A stretch of 64,000 nucleotides of DNA from Tenacibaculum sp. SZ-18 (lineage in GTDB: Bacteria; Bacteroidota; Bacteroidia; Flavobacteriales; Flavobacteriaceae). Where the stretch lies: the NCBI RefSeq assembly GCF_002813915.1, contig NZ_CP019335.1, positions 1,657,777 to 1,721,776 on the forward strand, in the 5' to 3' direction. Numbering within the stretch: position 1 is the stretch's first letter; each line of letters begins with the position of its first letter. Under the pieces are notes generated by a model. It did no database searches. It worked only from the letters and a program-made list of their open reading frames with translations, and was not told where the DNA came from. Positions 18,843 to 28,376 of this stretch are shown here, piece by piece. The position numbers and the translations under genes were made by a program.

Positions 18843-19355
18843 TTAATCTTTATTTTTTGTTGTTAAATCTACTCCATCGAAAAAACCTAAATCTTTATTC
18901 TTTAATTGCTTTACCCAAAAAGCAATTTGTCCTGTGTGATACGAATAATGTTCAGTTACGTGAATTACAATTCCAATACCTGAAAAGGTAAACCCTTGAA
19001 CTTCTCGTTTTCTAAGATATTCTTCAAGAGTAGTTTTGTTAATAATCTTTTTTGATTGTTCAAGAGTCGTGTTCAGTTTTTCTAATAGTTCAGATTTTAA
19101 AAAACCCTTATCCATAGAAAACTCTAGATCTCTATTTCTTAAATCATCAGTGTTTCCTAATGAAGCAATTGCGTACTGAGTTATATTACCACATAAATGA
19201 AGTATTAAGTTTCCTATACTATTCGAAGAATTATTGATTCTTTTCCAAACATCATCTTCTGTAATTAGACTCAATGATTTAGTATTCATTCGAGTACTTT
19301 CATCCAATCTGTAAATGATTTGATTCTTAAATTCTTCTAATACTTCAATATTCAT
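18843..19355 (-). CDS. DinB-like / DUF1572 protein
   Basis: The protein is a 170-aa four-helix-bundle protein of the DinB/YfiT superfamily, best matching DUF1572. It has the expected three metal-ligand histidines: one in NLILHLCGN and two in [13 protein letters not shown]. Members of this superfamily act as metal-dependent thiol (often bacillithiol) transferases or are uncharacterised. It is embedded between hisA (two-base gap) and hisF. A histidine-related role is not evident. Confidence 0.82.
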   Translation of the reverse strand: MNIEVLEEFKNQIIYRLDESTRMNTKSLSLITEDDVWKRINNSSNSIGNLILHLCGNITQYAIASLGNTDDLRNRDLEFSMDKGFLKSELLEKLNTTLEQSKKIINKTTLEEYLRKREVQGFTFSGIGIVIHVTEHYSYHTGQIAFWVKQLKNKDLGFFDGVDLTTKNKD

Positions 19356-19357
19356 TA

Positions 19358-20080
19358 TTATTGTTTAATAATAAATTGCTCTAATTCTTTTAAACTAATT
19401 TTATTCTCATAAATAGCTTTACCAACAATAACACCCTCACACCCTAATTCTTGAACTTTAAATAAATCGTCTAAATTAGAGACTCCACCACTTGCTATTA
19501 ACTTTACTTTTGTTGATTCCAAAATTTCCTTGTACAAATCATTTGAAGTTCCTTCCAGCATTCCGTCTTTTGCAACATCTGTACAAATTACATACTCTAC
19601 ACCGATCTCCTCATAATCAATAATAAATTCAACAACGTCAACTACCGAAGTTTGCATCCAACCGTGCGTGGCAACTTTCCTGTTTTTAGAATCCGCTCCT
19701 AAAATGATTCTCTCAGAACCATAATTTTTCAACCAATTAATAAAAATATCTGGATTTTTCACAGCTATACTTCCGCCAGTAATTTGATTTGCTCCACTTT
19801 CAAATGCGATTTTAGCGTCTTCATCAGATTTTAAACCACCACCAAAATCTATTTTTAAATTGGTTTTCGAAGCAATTTGCTCCAACACCTTATGATTTAC
19901 AATATGTTTAGACTTAGCTCCATCTAAATCAACTACATGTAAATACTCAATACCAGCATCTTCAAATTGTTTAGCAACCTCTAACGGGTTTTCGTTGTAA
20001 ATTTTCTTTGTGTTGTAATCCCCTTTAGTTAAACGAACACATTTTCCTTCAATAATGTCAATAGCAGGTATTATTCTCAT
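19358..20080 (-). CDS. hisA: ProFAR isomerase
   Basis: HisA (240 aa) isomerises ProFAR to [24 protein letters not shown] contains the catalytic Asp8, and [14 protein letters not shown] the second Asp; DFGGGLK and IASGGV are phosphate-binding loops. It is a TIM barrel homologous to HisF. Confidence 0.97.
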   Translation of the reverse strand: MRIIPAIDIIEGKCVRLTKGDYNTKKIYNENPLEVAKQFEDAGIEYLHVVDLDGAKSKHIVNHKVLEQIASKTNLKIDFGGGLKSDEDAKIAFESGANQITGGSIAVKNPDIFINWLKNYGSERIILGADSKNRKVATHGWMQTSVVDVVEFIIDYEEIGVEYVICTDVAKDGMLEGTSNDLYKEILESTKVKLIASGGVSNLDDLFKVQELGCEGVIVGKAIYENKISLKELEQFIIKQ

Positions 20081-20116
20081 TTTGTTTGTTTTAAGTATAT
20101 AGTAAAAAGTATTAAG

Positions 20117-20464
20117 TTATAAGCTTCTTTGAAGTGAAAAGTTCATTTTTTTGACTTCATTACATAAGTTCAAAATATTTTTTACTTGTTCATTTTTAAT
20201 AAATTTTAGTCTTGCAGATAATAATATCTGCGTTTCAAGTTCACATGTAGAACCATTTGCGATACTCAAAAAATGCTTGAACTCCTTTTTTGAATTTCTT
20301 CCTGCTCCTTCAGCTATATTAGAAGGAATAGAAATACTACATCTTTTAATTTGTGATACTAATCCGTATTTCTCTTCTTCAGGCATTAATTTGATTACGG
20401 AATAGACTTCTTCAACCAAATTCATTGCTTTTTCCCAAATTTTTAAATTTTCATAATTATTCAC
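20117..20464 (-). CDS. four-helix-bundle protein (23S rRNA IVP/S23 family)
   Basis: The protein is 115 aa. NYENLKIWEKAMNLVEEVY, then VSQIKRCSISIPSNIAEGAGR and KEFKHFLSIANGSTCELETQI are the signature blocks of the S23/'four helix bundle' family, first found in intervening sequences of 23S rRNA genes and now known as scattered solitary genes. Here it sits inside the his operon between hisH and hisA. Its function is unknown. The flanking gaps (36 and 23 bases) are wider than most his junctions, consistent with a late insertion. Confidence 0.88.
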   Translation of the reverse strand: MNNYENLKIWEKAMNLVEEVYSVIKLMPEEEKYGLVSQIKRCSISIPSNIAEGAGRNSKKEFKHFLSIANGSTCELETQILLSARLKFIKNEQVKNILNLCNEVKKMNFSLQRSL

Positions 20465-20487
20465 AGCTATTTTCTTAATACTTTAAT

Positions 20488-21069
20488 CTAAAGTTCTAAA
20501 AAATTCTTCAGAATTTTTTCCCCTTCAACACCACTTTTTTCTGGATGAAACTGAGTTCCATAAAAATTATCTTTATGTAAAGCTGTAGCATATTTTATTC
20601 CATAATCGGTAGCTGCTATTGCATATTTACAATCTTCAGCATAATAACTGTGAACTAAATACATGTATTCCTCGTCTTTTATTCCTTTGAATAAATCTGA
20701 CTTTAAATTTGAAATTGTATTCCAACCCATTTGAGGAACTTTCAACTCATTAGAGAAACGTTTAATTTCTACATCAAAAATTCCTAATCCTTCGGTATTT
20801 CCCTCTTCTGATGAAGTACACATTAATTGCATACCCAAACAAATACCTAAAACAGGCTGCTTTAATGTTGGAATAACTTTATCCAGACCACTTTCTCTTA
20901 ATTTATTCATTGCTGAACTTGCTTCTCCCACACCGGGAAAAATCACCTTATCAGCATTTTGAATTTCTTCTACGTTATTGGTTAAAACAGCATCAACACC
21001 TAATCTTTTAAAGGCAAATTGAATACTTTTTATGTTCCCAGCTCCGTAATCTATAATGACTAATTTCAT
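20488..21069 (-). CDS. hisH: imidazole glycerol phosphate synthase, glutaminase subunit
   Basis: HisH (193 aa) is the class I glutamine amidotransferase that feeds ammonia to HisF. The oxyanion/nucleophile motif is GICLGMQLMC, and GTQFHPEKSG gives the His-Glu of the triad; the start VIIDYGAGNIKS is typical. Confidence 0.97.
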   Translation of the reverse strand: MKLVIIDYGAGNIKSIQFAFKRLGVDAVLTNNVEEIQNADKVIFPGVGEASSAMNKLRESGLDKVIPTLKQPVLGICLGMQLMCTSSEEGNTEGLGIFDVEIKRFSNELKVPQMGWNTISNLKSDLFKGIKDEEYMYLVHSYYAEDCKYAIAATDYGIKYATALHKDNFYGTQFHPEKSGVEGEKILKNFLEL

Positions 21070-21083
21070 TTCTTTTCGTTTTA

Positions 21084-22223
21084 CTAAAGTACTCCTTTAG
21101 TTGATGGTAAAAACATTTTATTAGCATCACGTTTTACAGCCATTTTTATAGCTTTAGCGAATGCTTTAAATATTCCTTCTATTTTGTGGTGTTCGTTCAC
21201 ACCTTCTGCTTTAACATTTAAGTTACATTTTGCTCCATCTGTAAATGATTTGAATAAGTGAAAAAACATTTCTGTAGGCATATCTCCAATTTTCTCTCTC
21301 TTAAATTCGGCATCCCATTCTAACCAGTTTCTACCACCAAAATCAACGGCAACTTGTGCTAAACAATCATCCATCGGTAAACAGAATCCATATCGTTCGA
21401 TACCTAATTTATTTCCAACTGCTTGATAAAAGACTTCACCTAAAGCAATCATTGTATCTTCAATAGTGTGGTGTTCATCAACTTCTAAATCACCATCAAC
21501 TTTAATTGTTAAATCCATTGCTCCATGACGACCAATTTGGTCTAACATGTGATCAAAGAATTTTAATCCAGTACTAATATCGTTTTTACCTGAACCATCT
21601 AAATTTAATTTGATATAAATCTTAGTTTCATTAGTGTTTCTAGTAATTTCAGCAACACGATCTTCTAACTTTAAAAACTCATAAATCTTTTTCCAATCTG
21701 TGCTTGTTAAAGCGATACAATCGATTATTTCTTGTTTAGATGATTCTATTTCATCAGCTCCTAATTCAGGATTTTCTGACAAGTAAATTCCTTTTGCTCC
21801 TAAATTCTTAGCTAATTCCATATCTGTAATACGATCCCCTAGAACGAAAGAATTCTCAAGATCATAATCTTCAGAAAAATATTGTGTTAACAAACCTGTT
21901 CTTGGCTTACGAGTTGGTGCATTTTCCGCAGCAAACGTTCTATCTATAAGCACCTCAGAAAAAATAACCCCTTCTTTAGCAAAAGCATCAATAACTTTAT
22001 TTTGAGCAGGCCAAAATGTATCTTCTGGAAAAGAATCGGTTCCTAAACCGTCTTGATTGGTAACCATAACCAATTCAAAATCTAATTCTTCAGCAATTTT
22101 AGCCATGTATTGAAATACTTTCGGATAAAATTCTAACTTTTCTAAACTATCTAACTGATAATCTATAGGTGGTTCTATTACTAAAGTTCCATCTCTATCT
22201 ATAAATAATACTTTTTTCTTCAT
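21084..22223 (-). CDS. hisB: bifunctional histidinol-phosphatase / imidazoleglycerol-phosphate dehydratase
   Basis: This is a fused HisB of 379 aa. The N-terminal HAD phosphatase has DRDGTL and the second loop [14 protein letters not shown]. The C-terminal dehydratase has two copies of the metal site, [15 protein letters not shown] and [16 protein letters not shown]. The protein covers steps 6 and 8. Its ATG overlaps the hisC stop by one base, so translation is coupled. Confidence 0.97.
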   Translation of the reverse strand: MKKKVLFIDRDGTLVIEPPIDYQLDSLEKLEFYPKVFQYMAKIAEELDFELVMVTNQDGLGTDSFPEDTFWPAQNKVIDAFAKEGVIFSEVLIDRTFAAENAPTRKPRTGLLTQYFSEDYDLENSFVLGDRITDMELAKNLGAKGIYLSENPELGADEIESSKQEIIDCIALTSTDWKKIYEFLKLEDRVAEITRNTNETKIYIKLNLDGSGKNDISTGLKFFDHMLDQIGRHGAMDLTIKVDGDLEVDEHHTIEDTMIALGEVFYQAVGNKLGIERYGFCLPMDDCLAQVAVDFGGRNWLEWDAEFKREKIGDMPTEMFFHLFKSFTDGAKCNLNVKAEGVNEHHKIEGIFKAFAKAIKMAVKRDANKMFLPSTKGVL

Positions 22224-23248
22224 TATAATGCCTTTAGCGCGTTGATTAGTTGTTCGTTTTCTTCTGGAGTTCCAACAGTAATTCTAATACAATTATTAAT
22301 TACTTTATTTCGATTTCTAATAATAACTTTTTCATTAATTAAATAATTATAGGTTTTATTCGCATCGTCTACATTTACCAATAAAAAGTTAGCATCAGAA
22401 GGATATATCTTATTTACTTTTTTAATGCTTGCCAAACGTTGCTTCAACCTACATCTTTCTTCTAAAATAATATCAATATTTTTCTTTACGTCTGATGCAT
22501 TATTTAATGATTCTAAAACAGCATCTTGATTTAAAACACTTACATTATAAGGAGGTTTAACCCTGTTGTACAAATCTAAAATCGCTTCGTTTGTATATGC
22601 TGCTCCTACTCTAACACCAGCTAATCCCCAAGCTTTACTGAAGGTTTGACTCACTATTAAATTAGGATAATCGTTAATTTTTTCTGTAAATGATTTCTTA
22701 GAACTGAAATCAATATACGCTTCATCTATAATTACAATACCATCGAAATTAGATAATATATATTCAATATCTTCCTCATTAATCGTATTTCCTGTTGGAT
22801 TATTTGGAGAACATATAAATATCATCTTCACCAACGGATCGTCTAAATAAGGCTGTAATTGATTTAAATTAATCTGAAAATCATTAATTAATGGCTGCTT
22901 TATTAACTCAATATTATTAATGTCTGCCGAAACATCGTACATTCCATAAGTTGGAGAAAACGTTAAAGCTTTATCAACTCCAGGTTCACAAAAAATACGA
23001 AATGCTATATCAATAACTTCATCACTTCCATTTCCAATAAAGATCTGATCTGTATTAACATTTTTAATCTTTGCTAACTTCTCCTTGATTTTACTTTGTT
23101 GCGGATCTGGATAACGATTTAAGTTTCCGTAAGGGTTTTCATTTGCATCTAAAAAAACATCTGCGGTTCCTTTAAATTCATCTCTCGCAGAAGAATACGG
23201 AGTTAAATTCCATATATTTTTCCTAACTATTTTTTCTAAACTAAACAT
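22223..23248 (-). CDS. hisC: histidinol-phosphate aminotransferase
   Basis: HisC (341 aa) is a class II-like PLP aminotransferase for step 7. [16 protein letters not shown] carries the Schiff-base Lys; SPNNPTGNT and DEAYIDF are the cofactor-binding blocks. Its start overlaps the end of hisD by eight bases. Confidence 0.97.
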   Translation of the reverse strand: MFSLEKIVRKNIWNLTPYSSARDEFKGTADVFLDANENPYGNLNRYPDPQQSKIKEKLAKIKNVNTDQIFIGNGSDEVIDIAFRIFCEPGVDKALTFSPTYGMYDVSADINNIELIKQPLINDFQINLNQLQPYLDDPLVKMIFICSPNNPTGNTINEEDIEYILSNFDGIVIIDEAYIDFSSKKSFTEKINDYPNLIVSQTFSKAWGLAGVRVGAAYTNEAILDLYNRVKPPYNVSVLNQDAVLESLNNASDVKKNIDIILEERCRLKQRLASIKKVNKIYPSDANFLLVNVDDANKTYNYLINEKVIIRNRNKVINNCIRITVGTPEENEQLINALKAL

Positions 23249-24542
23249 CTGTTAAACTTTTTAAACGTAATGTAACTGCATTTTTGTGGGCTTGTAATCC
23301 TTCAGCTTCAGCCATTAACTCAATAGTATTTCCAATATTTTTAATTCCTTCTTTTGATAATTTCTGGAAGGTAATTTTCTTCACAAAACTATCTAAAGAA
23401 ACACCACTGTAGTTCTTCGCATAACCATAAGTTGGCAACGTGTGATTTGTTCCTGAAGCATAATCTCCTGCACTTTCACAACTATAATTCCCTAAGAAAA
23501 CAGAACCAGCATTGGTAATTTTTTCAATAAAATTATCTGCGCTTTCTGAAGCAATAATTAAGTGTTCAGGAGCATACTCATTACTAAAATCAATTCCTTC
23601 TTCAATAGAATCAAAGTAAATTGTCCTGCTGTTCTGAAGCGCTTTCTCAGCAATCTCTTTTCTCGGTAATTCATTTAACTGTCTTTCCAATTGATTTTCA
23701 ATTTCTCCAATACTTGCTTTATTATTTGAAACTAAAATCACCTGACTATCTGTTCCGTGTTCAGCTTGTGATAATAAATCAGAAGCCACAAAACCTGGGT
23801 TTGAAGTTTCATCTGCAATCACTAAAACTTCACTTGGTCCAGCTGGCATATCAATCGCAACTCCATATTCCTGAACCAATTCTTTTGCTTTAGTCACAAA
23901 TTGATTTCCTGGTCCGAATATTTTATAAACTTGTGGAATAGTTTCTGTACCAAACGTCATAGCTCCAACGGCTTGTGCTCCACCAACTTTAAATATTTTG
24001 GTTACTCCAACAAGATTTGCTGTATATAAAATTACAGGATCAACCTTTCCTTCCTTATTTGGAGGTGTACACAATACAATTTCTTTACAACCAGCAACTT
24101 TCGCTGGTACAGCTAGCATTAAAATTGTTGAAAATAATGGCGCTGTTCCTCCTGGAATATATAAACCAACTTTTTCAATTCCTACAGATTTTCTCCAACA
24201 TTGAACACCTTTAGTAGTTTCAATTACTTTTGGAGTCTCTTTTTGAGAATTGTGAAAAACTTCAATATTATTTTTAGCTTGTTCAATAGCCTGCTTCAAT
24301 TCTTCTGAAACTTCATTTTTTGCCGCTTCAATTTCTCCCTGAGAAACTTCTAAGCTAGATAACTTTGTATTATCAAACTTCTCGGCATATTCATATAAAG
24401 CTTGATCCTTATTTTTCTGAACGTTCTCTAGAATAGCCGTTACAATATCATTAAGTTCAGATTTATCAAACTGAGCTCTTTTACAAAGCTCATTCCAAGT
24501 ACTTTTGTCCGGATTTGTATAAACTTTCATTCTAATATTCAT
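23241..24542 (-). CDS. hisD: histidinol dehydrogenase
   Basis: HisD (433 aa) oxidises histidinol to histidine in two NAD-dependent steps, using Zn2+. It shows YIPGGTAPLFSTILM, GPGNQFVTKAKE, MPAGPSEVLVIAD, QAEHGTDSQ and the C-terminal SAGDYASGTNHTLPT. The annotated start (MNIRMKVYTNPDKSTW) could be the second Met, three codons in. Confidence 0.97.
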   Translation of the reverse strand: MNIRMKVYTNPDKSTWNELCKRAQFDKSELNDIVTAILENVQKNKDQALYEYAEKFDNTKLSSLEVSQGEIEAAKNEVSEELKQAIEQAKNNIEVFHNSQKETPKVIETTKGVQCWRKSVGIEKVGLYIPGGTAPLFSTILMLAVPAKVAGCKEIVLCTPPNKEGKVDPVILYTANLVGVTKIFKVGGAQAVGAMTFGTETIPQVYKIFGPGNQFVTKAKELVQEYGVAIDMPAGPSEVLVIADETSNPGFVASDLLSQAEHGTDSQVILVSNNKASIGEIENQLERQLNELPRKEIAEKALQNSRTIYFDSIEEGIDFSNEYAPEHLIIASESADNFIEKITNAGSVFLGNYSCESAGDYASGTNHTLPTYGYAKNYSGVSLDSFVKKITFQKLSKEGIKNIGNTIELMAEAEGLQAHKNAVTLRLKSLTDV

Positions 24543-24547
24543 TTTTT

Positions 24548-24621
24548 GTCATTTCGATTGAAAAGAAGCAATCTCGATCTCAAAAATTAGATTCCTTCAC
24601 TCATTATCCTTTCGTAATGAC
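24548..24621. repeat. inverted-repeat (MITE/REP-like) element, copy 2
   Basis: The 74-bp element runs from GTCATTTCGA (24548-24557) to TCGTAATGAC (24612-24621). The interior begins AAGCAATCTC, the phrase typical of dispersed repeats in many bacteria. It occupies most of the hisG-hisD gap and would be transcribed in the his mRNA as a hairpin. Confidence 0.7.
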
Positions 24622-24631
24622 GTTATAATTT

Positions 24632-25489
24632 TTACTGAATCATATTTTCAATTGGACAAACTAAAATTCCTTCTGCACCTACTGCACGAAGTTCATCTAT
24701 TATATCCCAAAAATCGTTTTTGTTAATAACTGAGTGCACAGAACTCCAACCTTCTTGAGCTAAAGGTAAAATAGTTGGACTTTTAATCCCTGGAAGAATA
24801 TTTATGATATCGTCTACTTTATTATTTGGTGCGTTTAGCAATACGTATTTATTCATTCTTGCTGCTAAAACAGATTGTAAACGGAACTGTATTTTATCTA
24901 ATACAGCTTGATTTTCAGCAGTAATCTGTGGAGATTTTACTAAAACAGCTTCTGATTTCACTAAAACTTCAATTTCCTTTAAATTGTTTTTGAATAACGT
25001 ACTTCCACTAGAAACAATATCACAAACTGCGTCAGCCAAACCAATATTTGGAGCAATTTCAACAGAACCATTAATGATGTGTAAATTTGCTTCAACTCCT
25101 GCTTTTGCTAAGAATTTTTCAACTGTTTTTGGATAAGAAGTTGCAATCTTTTTGCCAGCTAAATCTCCTAAACTCTTGGCTTCAGAAGTTTTAGGAACGG
25201 CAATAGAAACTCGACATTTAGAAAATCCTAATTTCTCTACTACTTCAATATTATTTCCTTTTTCAATGATTAAGTTTTCGCCGATGATTGCAATATCCAC
25301 TACTCCGTCTCTTAAGTATTGAGGAATATCACCATTTCTTAGAAAGAAAACTTCTAATGGAAAATTACGAGCTGAAGCTTTTAATTGATCTTTCCCATTA
25401 TCAATTGAAATTCCAATGGCTTTTAAAAGTTTTAAAGAATCTTCGTTAAGTCTTCCTGATTTTTGAACTGCTAATCTTAGTTTACCCAT
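24632..25489 (-). CDS. hisG: ATP phosphoribosyltransferase, long form
   Basis: HisG (285 aa) catalyses the first, feedback-regulated step. LAVQKSGRLNEDS, the PRPP-loop region around DIVSSGSTLFKNNL and the C-terminal HisG_C regulatory domain (about 205-285, with LPLAQEGWSSVHSV) show the long form, which works without HisZ. It is the first structural gene of the operon, 130 bases after the leader peptide stop and beyond the attenuator. Confidence 0.97.
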   Translation of the reverse strand: MGKLRLAVQKSGRLNEDSLKLLKAIGISIDNGKDQLKASARNFPLEVFFLRNGDIPQYLRDGVVDIAIIGENLIIEKGNNIEVVEKLGFSKCRVSIAVPKTSEAKSLGDLAGKKIATSYPKTVEKFLAKAGVEANLHIINGSVEIAPNIGLADAVCDIVSSGSTLFKNNLKEIEVLVKSEAVLVKSPQITAENQAVLDKIQFRLQSVLAARMNKYVLLNAPNNKVDDIINILPGIKSPTILPLAQEGWSSVHSVINKNDFWDIIDELRAVGAEGILVCPIENMIQ

Positions 25490-25507
25490 TTTAGTATTTG
25501 TGTTGTT

Positions 25508-25519
25508 GTTTGAGCAAAC
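25508..25519 (-). promoter_or_regulatory. GTTTGCTCAAAC palindrome before hisG
   Basis: A 12-base palindrome lies 19 bases before the hisG ATG. Its CTCAAAC half is complementary to GTTTGAG in the 5' arm of the upstream terminator, so it could take part in the alternative RNA folds of the attenuator. Confidence 0.4.
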
Positions 25520-25551
25520 CTTAGGAATCTAATTCTGAACTGTGTAGAATT

Positions 25552-25585
25552 AAAAAATCCGTTTGATTTACTCAAACGGATTTTA
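25552..25585 (-). terminator. Rho-independent terminator of the his attenuator
   Basis: On the minus strand AATCCGTTTGA and TCAAACGGATT form an 11-bp stem around GTAAA, directly followed by a T-run. It lies 34 bases after the leader peptide stop and about 60 bases before hisG, so unless prevented it should end transcription before the structural genes. Confidence 0.88.
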
Positions 25586-25618
25586 AATTTTATGTTGTTA
25601 ATTACGTACATATCATTA

Positions 25619-25675
25619 TCAATTCGCTTGAGTGCAAATATGATGATGATGATGATGTAATTGAATAAATGTCAT
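25619..25675 (-). CDS. hisL: histidine operon leader peptide with six consecutive His codons
   Basis: The 18-codon frame reads MTFIQLHHHHHHICTQAN, with six CAT codons in a row at 25640-25657. It starts about 15 bases after the predicted transcription start. The codons ACT CAA GCG (25625-25633) are complementary to CGTTTGAGT at the 5' arm of the terminator (nine pairs, one G-U). Stalling at the His codons would leave this segment free to form an antiterminator; reading on to the TGA would cover it and let the terminator form. This is the classical his attenuation logic. Confidence 0.88.
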   Translation of the reverse strand: MTFIQLHHHHHHICTQAN

Positions 25676-25694
25676 TGTAATAGTTTTACAATCG

Positions 25695-25726
25695 CAAATT
25701 TACATGATATTTATTTTAATATGCAA
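25695..25726 (-). promoter_or_regulatory. his operon promoter
   Basis: On the minus strand TTG (25724-25726) is followed after 21 bases by TAAATTTG (25695-25702), an exact TAnnTTTG box. Transcription should start about 25688, giving a very short leader before the hisL ATG at 25675. Confidence 0.75.
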
Positions 25727-25804
25727 CTATTTCTTTAAAATATTTTTTTTTAACAAGAAATGATTTCATTTTTGATTTTTGTTATTTATGATTTGGATAA
25801 AAAA

Positions 25805-25893
25805 GTCATTACGAACGGAGTGTACTAAGTGAAGTGATCTCTACTAATCAATAAAAAGATTGCTTCTTTAAACTGCGTTTCAATCGCAATGAC
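25805..25893. repeat. inverted-repeat (MITE/REP-like) element, copy 3
   Basis: The 89-bp element has ends GTCATTACGA (25805-25814) and TCGCAATGAC (25884-25893), with internal GAAGTGATCT answered by AGATTGCTTC. It lies between the his promoter and the divergent ABC-F gene. The rest of the 476-base gap between hisG and the ABC-F gene holds the attenuator and promoter; 25740-25800 and 25894-25965 show nothing definite. Confidence 0.75.
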
Positions 25894-25965
25894 AATAAAA
25901 GACACAAGGTAAGATTTAGCTCTAAGAACATAAATTACTATTTTCGCGCCATTAAATCATGAATT

Positions 25966-27597
25966 ATGATATCTGTAGATCAATTAACCGTTGAATTTAA
26001 TGGTAAAGCCTTATTTAGTGATGTTTCATTTGTAATTAATGAAAATGATAAAATTGCATTAATGGGTAAAAACGGAGCAGGAAAATCAACAATGATGAAG
26101 ATTATTGCTGGACTAAACTCTCCTACTAAAGGTGGTGTTCGTTGTCCAAAAGATACAGTTATCGCATATCTTCCTCAACATTTATTGATTGAAGATAATT
26201 GTACGGTTAAAGAAGAAGCTTCAAAGGCATTTCAAGCTATTTTTGATATGAAAGCTGAAATGGATGATTTAAATAAACAATTAGAAACAAGAACAGATTA
26301 TGAATCTGACGCGTACATGAAAATTATTGAACGTGTTTCTGATTTAGGAGAGAAATATTATGCTTTAGAGGAAGTTAATTATGAAGCTGAGGTTGAAAAA
26401 GCATTAAAAGGTTTAGGTTTTAAGCAAGAAGATTTTGAAAGAGCTACTTCTGAATTTAGTGGAGGGTGGCGAATGAGAATTGAATTGGCGAAAATTTTAC
26501 TTCAAAAGCCTGATTTAATTTTATTAGATGAGCCAACAAACCACGTTGATATTGAATCTGTAATTTGGTTAGAAAACTTCCTATTAAACAAGGCAAAAGC
26601 TGTTGTTGTTATTTCTCACGACAAAGCATTCATTGACAATATCACCAATAGAACTATTGAAGTAACTATGGGAACAATTCACGATTATAAAGCGAATTAT
26701 TCTCATTACTTAGAATTACGAAAAGAAAGAAGAGTTCATCAATTAAAAGCATATCAAGAACAGCAAAAATTTATTGCAGATACCAAAGCATTTATTGAAC
26801 GATTTAAAGGAACTTATTCAAAAACAAATCAAGTTGCTTCTAGAGAACGAATGCTTGAAAAATTAGTTCCAGTTGAAATTGATGAAGTAGATAATTCTGC
26901 TTTAAAACTTCGCTTTCCTCCTTCTCCAAGATCTGGAGATTATCCTGTAAAAGTGAATGAATTGACTAAAACATATGGAGATCTTACTGTATTTAAAGAC
27001 GCTAGTTTCTCTATTGCTCGTGGAGAGAAAGTTTCTTTTGTTGGACGAAATGGTGAAGGAAAATCTACTATGATAAAAGCCATTATGGGTGAAATTGATT
27101 TTAAAGGAGAATGCGGTTTAGGTCACAATGCAAAAGTTGGATATTTTGCTCAAAATCAAGCTTCGTTATTAGATCCAGAATTAACTATTTTTCAAACTGT
27201 TGATGAGGTTGCAGAAGGCGATATTCGAATTCAAATAAAGAATATTTTAGGTCGTTTTATGTTCAGTGGAGATGATCTTGAAAAAAAAGTAAAAGTGCTT
27301 TCTGGAGGTGAGAAAACTCGTTTAGCAATGGTTAAATTACTGCTAGAACCTGTGAATCTTTTAATATTAGATGAGCCAACGAATCACTTAGATTTAAAAT
27401 CTAAAGATGTTATTAAAGAAGCGCTTTTGAATTTTGATGGGACTTTGATTTTAGTATCGCACGATCGTGACTTTTTACAAGGTTTATCTGAAAAAGTATT
27501 TGAATTTAAAGATAAACGAGTAATTGAACACTTTGAAACTATTGATGCCTTTTTAGAAAGAAACAATATCAATGCTTTAAAAGAGATTGATTTGTAA
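25966..27597 (+). CDS. ABC-F family ATPase
   Basis: The protein is 543 aa with two ABC domains and no membrane segments: Walker A GKNGAGKST and GRNGEGKST, signatures SGGWRMRIELAK and LSGGEKTRLAMVK, and Walker B LLDEPTNHVD and LDEPTNHLD. A charged linker of about 80 residues (KERRVHQLKAYQEQQKFIAD...) separates them, as in ribosome-associated ABC-F proteins. It is closest in layout to YbiT-like housekeeping members that act on stalled ribosomes rather than to antibiotic-resistance types, though this cannot be settled by eye. Confidence 0.93.
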   Translation: MISVDQLTVEFNGKALFSDVSFVINENDKIALMGKNGAGKSTMMKIIAGLNSPTKGGVRCPKDTVIAYLPQHLLIEDNCTVKEEASKAFQAIFDMKAEMDDLNKQLETRTDYESDAYMKIIERVSDLGEKYYALEEVNYEAEVEKALKGLGFKQEDFERATSEFSGGWRMRIELAKILLQKPDLILLDEPTNHVDIESVIWLENFLLNKAKAVVVISHDKAFIDNITNRTIEVTMGTIHDYKANYSHYLELRKERRVHQLKAYQEQQKFIADTKAFIERFKGTYSKTNQVASRERMLEKLVPVEIDEVDNSALKLRFPPSPRSGDYPVKVNELTKTYGDLTVFKDASFSIARGEKVSFVGRNGEGKSTMIKAIMGEIDFKGECGLGHNAKVGYFAQNQASLLDPELTIFQTVDEVAEGDIRIQIKNILGRFMFSGDDLEKKVKVLSGGEKTRLAMVKLLLEPVNLLILDEPTNHLDLKSKDVIKEALLNFDGTLILVSHDRDFLQGLSEKVFEFKDKRVIEHFETIDAFLERNNINALKEIDL

Positions 27598-27623
27598 AGT
27601 GTTTATTTACCTTTGTAAACTGA

Positions 27624-28370
27624 ATGAAGGTATATAAAACACTACACATTGGAGAATTCCATACAAATCATTGCGAAGACTTCTTAATACATGAACAAAT
27701 TGGTGCAAACCAAATATTAATAGCCGTACTTGACGGTTGTACTATGGGGACAGAATCAGTTTTTGCTTCGATTCTGTTTGGAAAAGTTTTACGAAATATT
27801 GCAAAGAAGAAGTTCTACGAAGAATTTGTAAAGGATAATTCTTTACAACTTAAAAGTAAACTTAAAGAGGTAGTAAAAACATTGATTGATGAAATTAAAA
27901 CACTTAAAAATCAACTTGGACTTGAAACTAATGAATTACTATCAACCTTAATAATCGGAATTATCGAAACAAAAGAATCCAAAGCAGAATTTTTAACAGT
28001 TGGAGATGGGTTAATTTGTAAGGATGGTGAATTTATTGAATATGAGCAGAATGATAAACCAGACTATCTTGGATATCATCTCGCTGATGATTTTGAGAAT
28101 TGGTTCAATAATCAAAATCAAAAATTAACGGTTTCAAACTTTAAGGATTTATCCATCTGTACAGACGGAATTTTTACGTTTAAAAATCTAGAAAATAAAT
28201 CCAAACAGAAACCTGAAAATGATATTATCAAATATTTGTTAGTAGATAATCAATATGCTGAATTTGATAATTTTCTAGATAGAAAAATTAAAGTTTTAAG
28301 AGAACAATGGAATCATTTAGTAACAGACGATTTAGCTATCATTAGAATTAAAAATGATAATTATCAATAA
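27624..28370 (+). CDS. PP2C-like serine/threonine phosphatase
   Basis: This 248-aa protein has a divergent PP2C pattern: NHCEDF near the N-terminus, AVLDGCTMGTES (metal-binding Asp-Gly), LSTLIIGII, LTVGDGLIC, ICTDGIFTF and the C-terminal TDDLAIIRIK. The metal-coordinating aspartates at DG, DG and DD are kept, so it is probably active. It lies 26 bases after the ABC-F gene and six before a small hypothetical gene. Confidence 0.8.
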   Translation: MKVYKTLHIGEFHTNHCEDFLIHEQIGANQILIAVLDGCTMGTESVFASILFGKVLRNIAKKKFYEEFVKDNSLQLKSKLKEVVKTLIDEIKTLKNQLGLETNELLSTLIIGIIETKESKAEFLTVGDGLICKDGEFIEYEQNDKPDYLGYHLADDFENWFNNQNQKLTVSNFKDLSICTDGIFTFKNLENKSKQKPENDIIKYLLVDNQYAEFDNFLDRKIKVLREQWNHLVTDDLAIIRIKNDNYQ

Positions 28371-28376
28371 ATAGCT

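Noticed and set aside
25640..25657. Run of six ATG/CAT trinucleotides looking like a microsatellite
   Set aside because: In the minus-strand leader frame these are six His codons with a start, a stop and a terminator in the right places, so it is explained as hisL.
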